DNA of 64,000 bases from Symsagittifera roscoffensis (GCF_963678635.1 NC_087062.1:4640193-4704192); one strand, 5' to 3'; counted from the first letter of the stretch, positions 46,001-59,572 are shown. Numbers and translations are program-made. The notes: generated by a model from the letters alone, not told the origin.

Positions 46001-49000
46001 GGAGGTATGGGACAGCTCGAACTATCCCACACTTGGACAAAGGGTCTTGGGACAGTGCGAAGTGTCCCAACACTTGAGTGGATGTCTTGGGACAAAGCGA
46101 AGTGTCCCAACACTCAAACAGGGAGGTCTTGGGACAGTGCGAAGTGTCCCAAGACTTGAGTGAGAGGTCCTGGGACATTACGAAGTGTCCCAACGCTAGA
46201 ACAAAAAAGTCTTGGGACAGTGTGAAGTGTCCCAACAATTGAGCAGGTAGTCTTGGGACAGTGCGAAGTGTCCCAACATTTGGTTGGGAGGTCTTGGGAG
46301 TGCGAAGTGTCCCAATACCAGGACGAAAGGTCTTGGGACAGTGTGAAGTATCCCAACACTTGAGTGGGAGGTCTTGGGACCGTACGAAGTGTTCCAACAC
46401 TTGAGCAGGTAGTCTTGGGACACTGCGAAGTGTCCCAACACTTGAGTGGGAACTCGTGGGACAGTGCGAAATGTCCCAACACTTGAGTGGGAGGTCTTGG
46501 GACAGTGCGAAGTATGAAGTGTCCCAACACTTGGAGGAAGGGTCTTGGGACAGTGCGAAGTGTCCCAACACTTGAGTGGATGTCTTGGGACAGTACGAAG
46601 TGCCCCAAAACTTGAGCAGGTAGTCTTGGGCAGTGCGAAGTGTCCCAACACTTGAGTGTGAGGTCTTGGGACAGTGCGAAGTGTCCCAACACTTGAGTGG
46701 CAGGTCTTGGGACAGTCCGAAGTGTCCCAACACTTAAACAAACAGGGAGACCTTGGGAAGTGCGAATTGCCCAACACTTGAGTGAGAGGTCTTGGGACAG
46801 TGCGAAGTGTCCCAACATTTGAGTGGGAGGTCTCGGGACCGTACGAAGTGTCCCAACACTTGAGTGAGAGGTCTTGGGACAGTACGAAGTGTCCCAACAC
46901 TTTGAGGAAGGGTCTCGGGACAGTGCGAAGTGTCCCAACACTTGAGTGGGAATTCTTGGGACAGTGCGAAGTGTCCCAACACTTGAGTGGTAGGTCTTGG
47001 GACAGTGCGAAGTGTCCCAACACTTGAGTGGCAGGTCTTGGGACAGTCCGAAGTGTCCCAACACTTAAGCAAACAGGGAGACCTTGGGAAGTGCGAATTG
47101 CCCAACACTTGAGTGAGAGGTCTTGGGACAGTGCGAAGTGTCCCAACATTTGAGTGGGAGGTCTCGGGACCGTACGAAGTGTCCCAACACTTGAGTGAGA
47201 GGTCTTGGGACAGTCCGAAGTGTCCGAACACTTAAACAAACAGGGAGACCTTGGGAAGTGCGAAGTGTCCCAACACTTGAGTGAGAGGTCTTGGGACAGT
47301 ACGAAGTGTCCCAACATTTGAGTGGGAGGTCTCGGGACCGTACGAAGTGTCCCAACACTTGAGTGAGAGGTCTTGGGACAGTACGAAGTGTCCCAACAAT
47401 TTGAGGAAGGGTCTTGGGACAGTGCGAAGTGTCCCAACACTTGAGTGGATGTCTTGGGAAGTACGAAGTGTCCCAAAACTTGAGCAGGTAGTCTTGGGAC
47501 AGTGCGAAGTGTCCCAAGACTTGAGTGGGAGGTATGGGACAGCTCGAAGTATCCCACACTTGGACAAAGGGTCTTGGGACAGTGCGAAGTGTCCCAACAC
47601 TTGAGTGGATGTCTTGGGACAAAGCGAAGTGTCCCAACAATCAAACAGGGAGGTCTTGGGACAGTGCGAAGTGTCCCAAGACTTGAGTGAGAGGTCCTGG
47701 GACATTACGAAGTGTCCCAACGCTAGAACAAAAAAGTCTTGGGACAGTGTGAAGTGTCCCAACAATTGAGCAGGTAGTCTTGGGACAGTGCGAAGTGTCC
47801 CAACATTTGGTTGGGAGGTCTTGGGAGTGCGAAGTGTCCCAATACCAGGACGAAAGGTCTTGGGACAGTGCGAAGTATCCCAACACTTGAGTGGATGTCT
47901 TGGGACAGTACGAAGTGTCCCAACACTTGAGTGGGAGGTCTTGGGACAGTGCGAAGTGTCCCAACACCAGGACGAAAGGTCTTGAGACAGTGTGAAGTAT
48001 CCCAACACTTGAGTGGATGTCTTGGGACAGTGCGAAGTGTCCCAACACTTGGGTGGGAGGTCTTGGGAGAGTGCGAAGTGTCCCAACACTTGAGTGGCAG
48101 GTCTTGGGAGAGTGCGAAGTGTCCGAACACTTGAGTGGCAGGTCTTGGGGAGTCCGAAGTGTCCCAACACTTAAACAAACAGGGAGATCTTGGGACAGTA
48201 CGAAGTATCCCAACACTTGGAGGAAGGGTCTTGGGACAGTGCGAAGTGTCCCAACACTTGAGTGGCAGGTCTTGGGACAGTCCGAAGAGTCCCAACACTT
48301 AAACAAACAGGGAGACCTTGGGACAGTGCGAAGTGTCCCAACACTTGAGTGAGAGGTCTTGGGACAGTACGAACTGTCCCAACCTTTGAGTGGGAGGTCT
48401 TGGGACAGTGCGAAGTGTCCCAACACTTGAGTGGGAGGTCCTGAGACAGTGCGAAGTGTCCCAACACTTGAGTAGGAAGTCTTGGGACAGTGCGAAGTGT
48501 CCCAACACTTAAACGGCAGGTCTTGGGACAGTGTGAAGCATCCCAAAACTAGAACAAACAGGTCTTGGGACCGTACGAAGTGTTCCAACACTTAAGCAGG
48601 TAGTCTTGGGACACTGCGAAGTGTCCCAACACTTGAGTGGGAACTCTTGGGACAGTGCGAAATGTCCCAACACTTGAGTGGGAGGTCTTGGGACAGTGCG
48701 AAGTATCCCAACACTTGAACAGGGAGGTCTTGGGACAGTGCGAAGTGTCCCAACACTTGAGTGAGAGGTCTTGGGACAATACGAAGTGTCCCAACACTTG
48801 GAGGAAGGGTCTTGGGACAGTGCGAAGTGTCCCAACACTTGAGTGGATGTCTTGGGACAGTACGAAGTGTCCCAAAACTTGAGCAGGTAGTCTTGGGCAG
48901 TGCGAAGTGTCCCAACACTTGAGTGGGAGGTCTTGGGACAGTGCGAAGTGTCCCAACACTTGAGTGGGAGGTCTTGGGACAGTCTTGGGACTTGAGTGGG

Positions 49001-52000
49001 AGGTCTTGGGACTTGGGTGGGAGGTCTTGGGAGAGTGCGAAGTGTCCCAACACTTGAGTGGCAGGTCTTGGGAGAGTGCGAAGTGTCCCAACACTTGAGT
49101 GGCAGGTCTTGGGACAGTCCGAAGTGTCCCAACACTTAAACAAACAGGGAGATCTTGCGACAGTACGAAGTGTCCCAACACTTGGAGGAAGGCTCTTGGG
49201 ACAGTGCGAAGTGTCCCAACACTTGAGTGGCAGGTCTTGGGACAGTCCGAAGAGTCCCAACACTTAAACAAACAGGGAGACCTTGGGACAGTGCGAAGTG
49301 TCCCAACACTTGAGTGAGAGGTCTTGGGACAGTAGTACAAAGTGTCCCAACACTTGAGTGGGAGGTCTTGGGACAGTGCGAAGTGTCCCAACACTTGAGT
49401 GGGAGGTCCTGGGATAGTGCGAAGTGTCCCAACACTTGAGTAGGAAGTCTTGGGACAGTGCGAAGTGTCCCGACACTTAAACAGCAGGTCTTGGGACAGT
49501 GTGAAGCATCCCAAAACTAGAACAAACAGGTCTTGGGACCGTACGAAGTGTTCCAACACTTGAGCAGGTAGTCTTGGGACACTGCGAAGTGTCCCAACAC
49601 TTGAGTGGGAACTCTTGGGACAGTGCGAAGTGTCCCAACACTTGGAGGAAGGGTCTTGGGACAGTGCGAAGTGTCCCAACACTTGAATGGATGTCTTGGG
49701 ACAGTACGAAGTGTCCCAAAACTTGAGCAGGTAGTCTTGGGCAGTGCGAAGTGTCCCAACACTTGAGTGGGAGGTCTTGGGACAGTACGAACTGTCCCAA
49801 CCTTTAAGTGGGAGGTCTTGGGACAGTGCGAAGTGTCCCAACACTTGAGTGGGAGGTCCTGAGACAGTGCGAAGTGTCCCAACACTTGAGTAGGAAGTCT
49901 TGGGACAGTGCGAAGTGTCCCAACACTTAAACGGCAGGTCTTGGGACAGTGTGAAGCATCCCAAAACTAGAACAAACAGGTCTTGGGACCGTACGAAGTG
50001 TTCCAACACTTAAGCAGGTAGTCTTGGGACACTGCGAAGTGTCCCAACACTTGAGTGGGAACTCTTGGGACAGTGCGAAATGTCCCAACACTTGAGTGGG
50101 AGGTCTTGGGACAGTGCGAAGTGTCCCAACACTTGAACAGGGAGGTCTTGGGACAGTGCGAAGTGTCCCAACACTTGAGTGAGAGGTCTTGGGACAATAC
50201 GAAGTGTCCCAACACTTGGAGGAAGGGTCTTGGGACAGTGCGAAGTGTCCCAACACTTGAGTGGATGTCTTGGGACAGTACGAAGTGTCCCAAAACTTGA
50301 GCAGGTAGTCTTGGGCAGTGCGAAGTGTCCCAACACTTGAGTGGGAGGTCTTGGGACAGTGCGAAGTGTCCCAACACTTGAGTGGGAGGTCTTGGGACAG
50401 TCTTGGGACTTGAGTGGGAGGTCTTGGGACTTGGGTGGGAGGTCTTGGGAGAGTGCGAAGTGTCCCAACACTTGAGTGGCAGGTCTTGGGAGAGTGCGAA
50501 GTGTCCCAACACTTGAGTGGCAGGTCTTGGGACAGTCCGAAGTGTCCCAACACTTAAACAAACAGGGAGATCTTGCGACAGTACGAAGTGTCCCAACACT
50601 TGGAGGAAGGCTCTTGGGACAGTGCGAAGTGTCCCAACACTTGAGTGGCAGGTCTTGGGACAGTCCGAAGAGTCCCAACACTTAAACAAACAGGGAGACC
50701 TTGGGACAGTGCGAAGTGTCCCAACACTTGAGTGAGAGGTCTTGGGACAGTAGTACAAAGTGTCCCAACACTTGAGTGGGAGGTCTTGGGACAGTGCGAA
50801 GTGTCCCAACACTTGAGTGGGAGGTCCTGGGACAGTGCGAAGTGTCCCAACACTTGAGTAGGAAGTCTTGGGACAGTGCGAAGTGTCCCGACACTTAAAC
50901 AGCAGGTCTTGGGACAGTGTGAAGCATCCCAAAACTAGAACAAACAGGTCTTGGGACCGTACGAAGTGTTCCAACACTTGAGCAGGTAGTCTTGGGACAC
51001 TGCGAAGTGTCCCAACACTTGAGTGGGAACTCTTGGGACAGTGCGAAGTGTCCCAACACTTGGAGGAAGGGTCTTGGGACAGTGCGAAGTGTCCCAACAC
51101 TTGAATGGATGTCTTGGGACAGTACGAAGTGTCCCAAAACTTGAGCAGGTAGTCTTGGGCAGTGCGAAGTGTCCCAACACTTGAGTGGGAGGTCTTGGGA
51201 CAGTGCGAAGTGTCCCAACACTTGAGTGGGAGGTCTTGGGACAGTCTTGGGACTTGAGTGGGAGGTCTTGGGACTTGGGTGGGAGGTCTTGGGAGAGTGC
51301 GAAGTGTCCCAACACTTGAGTGGCAGGTCTTGGGAGAGTGCGAAGTGTCCCAACACTTGAGTGGCAGGTCGTGGGACAATACGAAGTGTCCCAACACTTG
51401 AGTGGATGTCTTGGGACAGTACGAAGTGTCCCAAAACTTGAGTGAGAGGTCTTGGGACAATACGAAGTGTCCCAACACTTGGAGGAAGGGTCTTGGGACA
51501 GTGCGAAGTGTCCCAACACTTGAGTGGATGTCTTGGGACAGTACGAAGTGTCCCAAAACTTGAACAGGGAGGTCTTGGGACAGTGCGAAGTGTCGCAACA
51601 CTTGAGTGAGAGGTCTTGGGACAATACGAAGTGTCCCAACACTTGGAGGAAGGGTCTTGGGACAGTGCGAAGTGTCCCAACACTTGAGTGGATGTCTTGG
51701 GACAGTACGAAGTGTCCCAAAACTTGAGCAGGTAGTCTTGGGCAGTGGGAAGTGTCCCAACACTTGAGTGGGAGGTCTTGGGACTGTGCGAAGTGTCCCA
51801 ACACTTGAGTGGGAGGTCTTGGGACAGTCTTGGGACTTGAGTGGGAGGTCTTGGGACAGTCTTGGGACTTGAGTGGGAGGTCTTGGGACTTGGGTGGGAG
51901 GTCTTGGGAGAGTGCGAAGTGTCCCAACACTTGAGTGGCAGGTCTTGGGAGAGTGCGAAGTGTCCCAACACTTGAGTGGCAGGTCTTGGGACAGTCCGAA

Positions 52001-55000
52001 GTGTCCCAACACTTAAGCAAACAGGGAGATCTTGGGACTGTACGAAGTGCCCAACACTTGGAGGAAGGGTCTTGGGACAGTGCGAAGTGTCCCAACACTT
52101 GAGTGGCAGGTCTTGGGACAGTCCGAAGAGTCCCAACACTTAAACAAACAGGGAGACCTTGGGACAGTGCGAAGTGTCCCAACACTTGAGTGAGAGGTCT
52201 TGGGACAGTAGTACGAAGTGTCCCAACACTTGAGTGGGAGGTCTTGGGACAGTGCGAAGTGTCCCAACACTTGAGTGGGAGGTCCTGGGACAGTGCGAAG
52301 TGTCCCAACACTTGAGTAGGAAGTCTTGGGACAGTGCGAAGTGTCCCGACACTTAAACAGCAGGTCTTGGGACAGTGTGAAGCATCCCAAAACTAGAACA
52401 ACCAGGTCTTGGGACCGTACGAAGTGTTCCAACACTTGAGCAGGTAGTCTTGGGACACTGCGAAGTGTCCCAACACTTGAGTGGGAACTCTTGGGACAGT
52501 GCGAAGTGTCCCAACACTTGGAGGAAGGATCTTGGGACAGTGCGAAGTGTCCCAACACTTGAGTGGATGTCTTGGGACAGTACGAAGTGTCCCAAAACTT
52601 GAGCAGGTAGTCTTGGGCAGTGCGAAGTGTCCCAACACTTGAGTGGGAGGTCTTGGGACAGTGCGAAGTGTCCCAACACTTGAGTGGGAGGTCTTGGGAC
52701 AGTCTTGGGACTTGAGTGGGAGGTCTTGGGACTTGGGTGGGAGGTCTTGGGAGAGTGCGAAGTGTCCCAACACTTGAGTGGCAGGTCTTGGGAGAGTGCG
52801 AAGTGTCCCAACACTTGAGTGGCAGGTCTTGGGACAATACGAAGTGTCCCAACACTTGGAGGAAGGGTCTTGGGGAGTGCGAAGTGTCCCAACACTTGAG
52901 TGGATGTCTTGGGACAGTACGAAGTGTCCCAAAACTTGAGTGAGAGGTCTTGGGACAATACGAAGTGTCCCAACACTTGGAGGAAGGGTCTTGGGACAGT
53001 GCGAAGTGTCCCAACACTTGAGTGGATGTCTTGGGACAGTACGAAGTGTCCCAAAACTTGAACAGGGAGGTCTTGGGACAGTGCGAAGTGTCCCAACACT
53101 TGAGTGAGAGGTCTTGGGACAATACGAAGTGTCCCAACACTTGGAGGAAGGGTCTTGGGACAGTGCGAAGTGTCCCAACACTTGAGTGGATGTCTTGGGA
53201 CAGTACGAAGTGTCCCAAAACTTGAGCAGGTAGTCTTGGGCAGTGCGAAGTGTCCCAACACTTGAGTGGGAGGTCTTGGGACAGTGCGAAGTGTCCCAAC
53301 ACTTGAGTGGGAGGTCTTGGGACAGTCTTGGGACTTGAGTGGGAGGTCTTGGGTCTTGGGTGGGAGGTCTTGGGACTTGGGTGGGAGGTCTTGGGAGAGT
53401 GCGAAGTGTCCCAACACTTGAGTGGCAGGTCTTGGGAGAGTGCGAAGTGTCCTAACACTTGAGTGGCAGGTCTTGGGACAGTCCGAAGTGTCCCAACACT
53501 TAAACAAACAGGGAGATCTTGGGACAGTACGAAGTGTCCCAACACTTGGAGGAAGGGTCTTGGGACAGTGCGAAGTGTCCCAACACTTGAGTGGCAGGTC
53601 TTGGGACAGTCCGAAGAGTCCCAACACTTAAACAAACAGGGAGACCTTGGGACAGTGCGAAGTGTCCCAACACTTGAGTGAGAGGTCTTGGGACAGTAGT
53701 ACGAAGTGTCCCAACACTTGAGTGGGAGGTCTTGGGACAGTGCGAAGTGTCCCAACACTTGAGTGGGAGGTCCTGGGACAGTGCGAAGTGTCCCAACACT
53801 TGAGTAGGAAGTCTTGGGACAGTGCGAAGTGTCCCGACACTTAAACAGCAGGTCTTGGGACAGTGTGAAGCATCCCAAAACTAGAACAAACAGGTCTTGG
53901 GACCGTACGAAGTGTTCCAACACTTGAGCAGGTAGTCTTGGGACACTGCGAAGTGTCCCAACACTTGAGTGGGAACTCTTGGGACAGTGCGAAATGTCCC
54001 AACACTTGAGTGGGAGGTCTTGGGACAGTGCGAAGTATGAAGTGTCCCAACACTTGGAGGAAGGGTCTTGGGACAGTGCGAAGTGTCCCAACACTTGGAG
54101 GAAGGGTCTTGGGAAGTGCGAAGTGTCCCAACACTTGAGTGGATGTCTTGGGACAGTACGAAGTGTCCCAAAACTTGAGCAGGTAGTCTTGGGCAGTGCG
54201 AAGTGTCCCAACACTTGAGTGGGAGGTCTTGGGACAGTTCGAAGTGTCCCAACACTTGAGTGGGAGGTCTTGGGACAGTGTGAAGTGTCCCAACACTTGA
54301 GTGGCAGGTCTTGGGACAGTCCGAAGTGTCCCAACACTTAAACAAACAGGGAGACCTTGGGAAGTGCGAAGTGTCCCAACACTTGAGTGAGAGGTCTTGG
54401 GACAGTACGAAGTGTCCCAAAATTTGAGTGGGAGGTCTCGGGACCGTACGAAGTGTCCCAACACTTGAGTGAGAGGTCTTGGGACAGTCCGAAGTGTCCC
54501 AACACTAAAACAAACAGGGAGACCTTGGGAAGTGCGAAGTGTCCCAACACTTGATTGAGAGGTCTTGGGACAGTACTAAGTGTCCCAACATTTGAGTGGG
54601 AGGTCTCGGGACTGTACGAAGTGTCCCAACACTTGAGTGAGAGGTCTTGGGACAGTACGAAGTGTCCCAACACTTTGAGGAAGGGTCTTGGGACAGTGCG
54701 AAGTGTCCCAACACTTGAGTGGATGTCTTGGGAAGTACGAAGTGTCCCAAAACTTGAGCAGGTAGTCTTGGGACAGTGCGAAGTGTCCCAAGACTTGAGT
54801 GGGAGGTATGGGACAGCTCGAAGTATCCCACACTTGGACAAAGGGTCTTGGGACAGTGCGAAGTGTCCCAACACTTGAGTGGATGTCTTGGGACAAAGCG
54901 AAGTGCCCCAACACTCAAACAGGGAGGTCTTGGGACAGTGCGAAGTGTCCCAAGACTTGAGTGAGAGGTCCTGGGACAGTACGAAGTGTCCCAACGCTAG

Positions 55001-56400
55001 AACAAAAAAGTCTTGGGACAGTGCGAAGTGTCCCAACACTTGGTTGGGAGGTCTTGGGACAGTACGAAGTGTCCCAACACCAGGACGAAAGGCCTTGGGA
55101 CAGTGTGAAGTATCCCAACACTTGAGTGGATGTCTTGGGACAGTACGAAGTGTCCCAACACTTGAGCAGGTAGTCTTGGGACACTGCGATGTGTCCCAAC
55201 ACTTGAGTGGGGGGTCTTGGGACAGTGCGAAGTGTCCCAACACTTGAACAGGGAGATCTTGTGACAGTGCGAAGTGTCCCAACACTTGAGTGAGAGATCT
55301 TGGGACAGTACGAAGTGTCCCAACATTTGGAGGAAGGGTCTTGGGACAGTGCGAAGTGTCCCAACACTTGAGTGGATGTCTTGGGACAGTACGAAGTGTC
55401 CCAAAACTTGAGCAGGTAGTCTTGGGACAGTGCGAAGTGTCCCAACTTTTGAGTGAGAGGTCTTGGGACAGTACGAAGTTTCCCAACACTTGAGTGGGAG
55501 GTCTTGGGACCGTACGAAGTGTCCCAACACTTGAGCAGGTAGTCTTGGGACACTGCGATGTGTCCCAACACTTGAGTGGGAGGTCTTGGGACAGTGCGAA
55601 GTGTCCCAACACTTGAGTGCGAGGTCTTGGGACAGTGCGAGGTGTCCCAACACTTGGACAGCGCGGTCTTGGGACAGTGCGAAGTGTCCCAACACTTGAG
55701 TGAGAGGTCTATGGACAGTACTAATTGTCCCAATACTTGGAGGAAGGGTCTTGGGACAGTGCGAAGTGTCCCAACACTTGAGTGGATGTCTTGGGACAGT
55801 ACGAAGTGTCCCAAGACTTGAGTGGGAGGTCGTGGGAGAGCTCGAAGTGTCCCACACTTGGACGAAGGGTCTTGGGACAGTGCGAAGTGTCCCAACACGT
55901 GAGTGGATGTCTTGGGACAAAGCGAAGTGTCCCAACACTCAAACAGGGAGGTCTTGGGACAGTGCAAAGTGTCCCAAAACTTGAGTGAGAGGTCCTGGGA
56001 CAGTAGGAAGTGTCTCAACGCTAGAACAAAAAAAGTCTTGGGACAACGCGAAGTGTCCCAACACTTGAGCAGGTAGTCTTGGGACAGTGCGAAGTACCCA
56101 ACACCAGGACGAAAGGTCTTGGGACAGTGTGAAGTATCCCAACAGTTGAGTGGATGTCTTGGGACAGTACGAAGTGTCCCAAAACTTGAGCAGGTAGTCT
56201 TGGGACAGTGCGAAGTCTCCCAAGACTTGAGTGGGAGGTCTTGGGACAGCGCGAAGTGTCCCAACACTTGAGTGGGAGGTCTTGGGACAGTGCGAAGTGT
56301 CCCAACACTTGAGTGGATGTCTTGGGACAAAGCGAAGTGTCCCAACATTCAAACAGGGAGGTCTTGGGACAATGCGAGGTGTACCAACACTTAAGCATAG
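40035..56400. repeat. 41 bp minisatellite array, about 16.4 kb
   Basis: The core unit reads CTTGGGACAGTGCGAAGTGT then CCCAACACTTGAGTGGGAGGT (41 bp), giving roughly 400 units. The left half is constant. The right part comes in recurring variants: ACTTGAGTGAGAGGT, ACTTGGAGGAAGGGT, ACTTGAGCAGGTAGT, ACCAGGACGAAAGGT, ACTTGAGTGGATGT (40 bp) and a longer ACTTAAACAAACAGGGAGACCT. Blocks of variants recur in the same order, showing higher-order repeats. Every unit has the dyad TTGGGACA/TGTCCCAA around an 8 nt spacer. All three minus-strand frames are free of stops in the core unit, so ORFs of up to 876 codons (43793-41163) occur. They are treated as artefacts because the frame cycles every three units. 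Confidence 0.95.
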
Positions 56401-56588
56401 GGTCCTAGGAAGGTTAGAAGACCTCCTGGGATAGAATAGGAACTTGTAAATATTAAAACTGTAAATAAAGAAAAATGTAAATAAAAATCATGAAGCAAAG
56501 TAGGGTACCGATAGCAGATAAAAGAGTTCCTTGAAAGAAAAATCATAACTCGTCGCAACGGGAAGCAACACTATCGGATCCGAAAGTA

Positions 56589-57065
56589 ATGAGAAAGAAC
56601 TTTTCAGTGAAAATGGTTAACACAAGAAGCGTAAAGGAACACAAGACGAAAGAAAGCGCTGTGGAAGGACCAACTGTTCCTGCTATAGAAATCGATCTTG
56701 AGACACCAGATCAGAGTGTTGACGAGGTGGAAAGGAAAACAACGGAATCAACACCAATGCCGAATGCAGAAGAACAAGAAAAGAAGACGATAGAGTTCTC
56801 ACCAATTGATATTATAGAGGACACTACAAGCAACACGCCGGAAACGATAAAAAATGATTCTCAAACAAAAAGAACTTCGTTCACAGAGAGGATTGCAGCG
56901 ATGGTCGGAATGAAACCAAGAGAGAAAGAGGAGGTCCTACCAACGACCGAGAAAAGCAAAACGTTTGGAACAGTTTTCGCAACAACAACAGATGCCAAAC
57001 AAGACAAAGAGCAGGTCAAACGTGGAGCGACGGCTAACCATGAAACACAATTTCTCTTGACCTGA
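56589..57065 (+). pseudogene. gag: Retroelement gag, N-terminal part
   Basis: A 158-codon frame, hydrophilic and rich in Glu, Thr and Lys, starting at MRKNFSVKMVNTRS (a second Met nine codons in is an alternative start). It ends at a TGA at 57063-57065. Its position right before the gag coiled-coil and capsid-like segments shows its identity; the sequence alone is not diagnostic. Confidence 0.55.
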
Positions 57066-57198
57066 TGACCTGATGACAAAGTTCGAGCAAATCGACAAGA
57101 AATTGACGTGCAGCAAAGAGGATCGACAAGAGCTAAAAAGGGAAATACGATAAAACAAGAATGAGAACCTAAACAACTACTTCAACCTGACAAGGGCA

Positions 57199-57558
57199 AT
57201 GGAAGAAAAGCTACAGCAGATGTCAGACAAGGTAGAGGCTACCGACAAAGAGCGAGAAAAACATATCAAAAAGGATATGCAGGAAATGAAGCAACGGTAC
57301 GACACAGTGAACGAAAAGTTGTGGAATCTAGAGACGAGAATGGACACAATGAGCAAAGACCAAGCCGAAATCTCTTGTACCATACAGTTCAAACTGGATG
57401 CTCTCATGAGAAACTCTAGAGCGCAAGATAAACTGGTAGCAGATAGACCCCAAGGCACCAGAGTTGACTTCATAGAACCACAACGGAATAAACGGGAGTC
57501 TACACCGTTACCCGGATCGCAACGAGCACAGGATCAGGGGGGTCCAAGACCATCATGA
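57199..57558 (+). pseudogene. gag: Retroelement gag, coiled-coil segment
   Basis: A 119-codon frame with a strong heptad-like charged stretch (MEEKLQQMSDKVEATDKERE onward, about 55 residues), followed by a Pro/Arg-rich tail. The coiled coil probably served Gag self-assembly. It is separated from the preceding gag frame by a stop-containing interval. Confidence 0.55.
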
Positions 57559-58255
57559 AGGGTGGAACCTCAAACTCGACATGTGCACCGGGGGACTCCA
57601 GCTCGAACACTAATGTAGCACCTGACGCCATAACATGGGCAAGCACCTGGGAAATGATGAACAGGACACTAGAAGCGTTCGCGGCAAGGAACACTGACTC
57701 GAGTGAAACAGGAAGTGGTAAATCCATGAAGACCTTCAAGAAACCCAAAGAGTTTGAAGATGACTCGGATGGCTGCATTGACACATGGGTAGAAGTCATG
57801 AGACTACACTTGGAACAGGACAACTTGAAGCGATACTGAGCAATCTAGTGGGCACAGCGTTGAAATGCGTAGTAGCAAAGAAGGAAGAGGAACGTGATAC
57901 GGCAGACAAGATCTTCGAAATACTGTTGAACCGATTCGGATCAGGAATGAAGGGCCACCAAGCTATGATGAGATTTGAAAAAAGAAGACAAAGGGACGAC
58001 GATTCGATCGATTGGTTTCTCGATGATCTTGAAAGCTTGAGAAGAAGGAGTGATCCGGAAGAATCAACAAACAGAAGAAACTTCAGTATAGCCTCAAAGT
58101 TTATCGACGGGGTAAAAAGTGACGTTTTAAGAACGATGTTGGCAACGTATTATACTTTTTCAAAGGATAATGCACCAACCCCAGAAGAGATGAGAAAAAA
58201 ATCTTGGGAGTACATACTGTTGAAACCAAAAAAGTACCCGTAACTGAAGGCAGGA
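57555..58255 (+). pseudogene. gag: Retroelement gag, capsid-like domain (frameshifted)
   Basis: The frame starting at 57555 carries FKKPKEFEDDSDGCIDTWVE and ends at 57839. The continuation is in another frame (57785-58243): LVGTALKCVVAKKEEE, then FGSGMKGHQAMMRFEKRRQR and WEYILLKPKK. This is the usual retrotransposon gag pattern (a Trp-rich helix, then a helical core). The overlap of the two frames marks a frameshift near 57830. Confidence 0.65.
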
Positions 58256-58326
58256 ATATGCATGGGGGAAGCTAACCACAGAGGTCATCATGGTACAAAC
58301 CTAGAGATGATAAGGATAAACGAAAA

Positions 58327-58807
58327 TCATGCGCAAATTGCGTATCAGCGGATCATCACTTAGCGGATTGCACGACATACAAACAAGGCATGAAAAGTCT
58401 GGGATACGCGCTGGATGAAGAAGACGAGCCAAACGGAGGAACATGAGTTTTATAGTGGCTTAATCATCAAGATAGGCGCAAGGTGCTTCTTCTGTAATCA
58501 AGAGGGCCATTTCAGGATGGACTGCCCGTTGTTTTGGGAAGCTGTGAAGAATCAAAATTACCCCAAACACAAGTTAGCACTGGCTGCGGTACAGAATACG
58601 AGGAACAGACAAGCTGAAATCGATCTGAAAAACACGGAGGCAGCGAGTGGGCAATTATCGACAAAAACGGTGAAAGCTGTACCGCAAGTCAAAACTGCCA
58701 TAGAGGCCGAGGCTCGGAATTCACTGGAGATAAACTATGACAAAGCAGCTGCAGAAGCAATCAACAAAGTGAAGCCTTGGCGACAAAAGAAATCGAGCAA
58801 AGACTGA
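58327..58807 (+). pseudogene. gag: Retroelement nucleocapsid with two CCHC zinc knuckles
   Basis: The first knuckle, CANCVSADHHLADC (58330-58371), and the second, CFFCNQEGHFRMDC (58484-58525), both fit CX2CX4HX4C, the RNA-binding motif of retroelement Gag. They are in different frames, so a frameshift lies between them. The second continues as a basic, Lys/Ala-rich frame ending at 58807. Confidence 0.8.
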
Positions 58808-58915
58808 GGCAGGGAGAAAGAGAAGCAGAGATGGAATGAGACACTCTGCAGAACAATCCCATTGCCGGAAGCCACAGAGATTGCAATAAATGGTGGTAAT
58901 TGCAACACTCTATAA

Positions 58916-59540
58916 ATGGTGACGGGAATACCATTTGGCATAATGAAAACTGGAGCGAGAATAATGTCGATAATCACAGTGGGCGGTCACGAAGTAACAA
59001 GAAACCTGAGTGAACCGAGCGATCAGACGATAACGCACATTGATGTGTACGCAGATTACTTGAGTGCAGTAAGCACGCAAACAAATTCTAGAGCCGTGAG
59101 GGCACTACTCAAAAGAGGTAGCAGCAAATCAGTTCGCGTCGACAAAAAGTACACGGAAGCATATGGTCCCCATGAAGTAATGCTAAACAAAGATGGAATA
59201 AACATCTACACGAAGACCATGATAACATGTGATGAAGACCTAGCCGGAAAAATCTACGTGGGTAGAGAAGAACTGAAAGTGAGATCGATTGGACACTGTA
59301 ACATAATAGAAGAAGACGCTATGCACACGTACTAGACATAAGCGGAAAGAAAACTCAATTGCGTGGGTTACTGGTTATAGGAGCGGTCTTGAGGTTCATA
59401 CCAATAGAAACATGGAAGAGGATGGGCTTCGACAAAGACGACTTGCTAGACTCGGGAATACGGCTGTCGGCAGCAAACAAAGGGGCGCTGCGGGTACTAG
59501 GCAGAACAACAATAATAGGAAAGGAAATAAATAATTAAAC
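58916..59540 (+). pseudogene. pol: Retroelement aspartic protease, catalytic Asp lost
   Basis: The frame 58916-59335 leads into the protease. The active-site block is in a shifted frame from 59341 and reads LLVIGAVLRFIPIETWKRMG. Retropepsins have Asp-Thr-Gly at this place; here it is Val-Ile-Gly (Val at 59374-59376), so the enzyme cannot be active. The later block LRVLGRTTIIG fits the second half of the fold. Confidence 0.7.
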
Positions 59541-59572
59541 CGGAAAGGAAATACGTAATTAAACCGGTAAAC

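Noticed and set aside
40035-56400. CRISPR-like array
   Set aside because: There are no unique spacers: the variable part falls into a few recurring variants. The window has introns and animal genes, and there are no cas genes.
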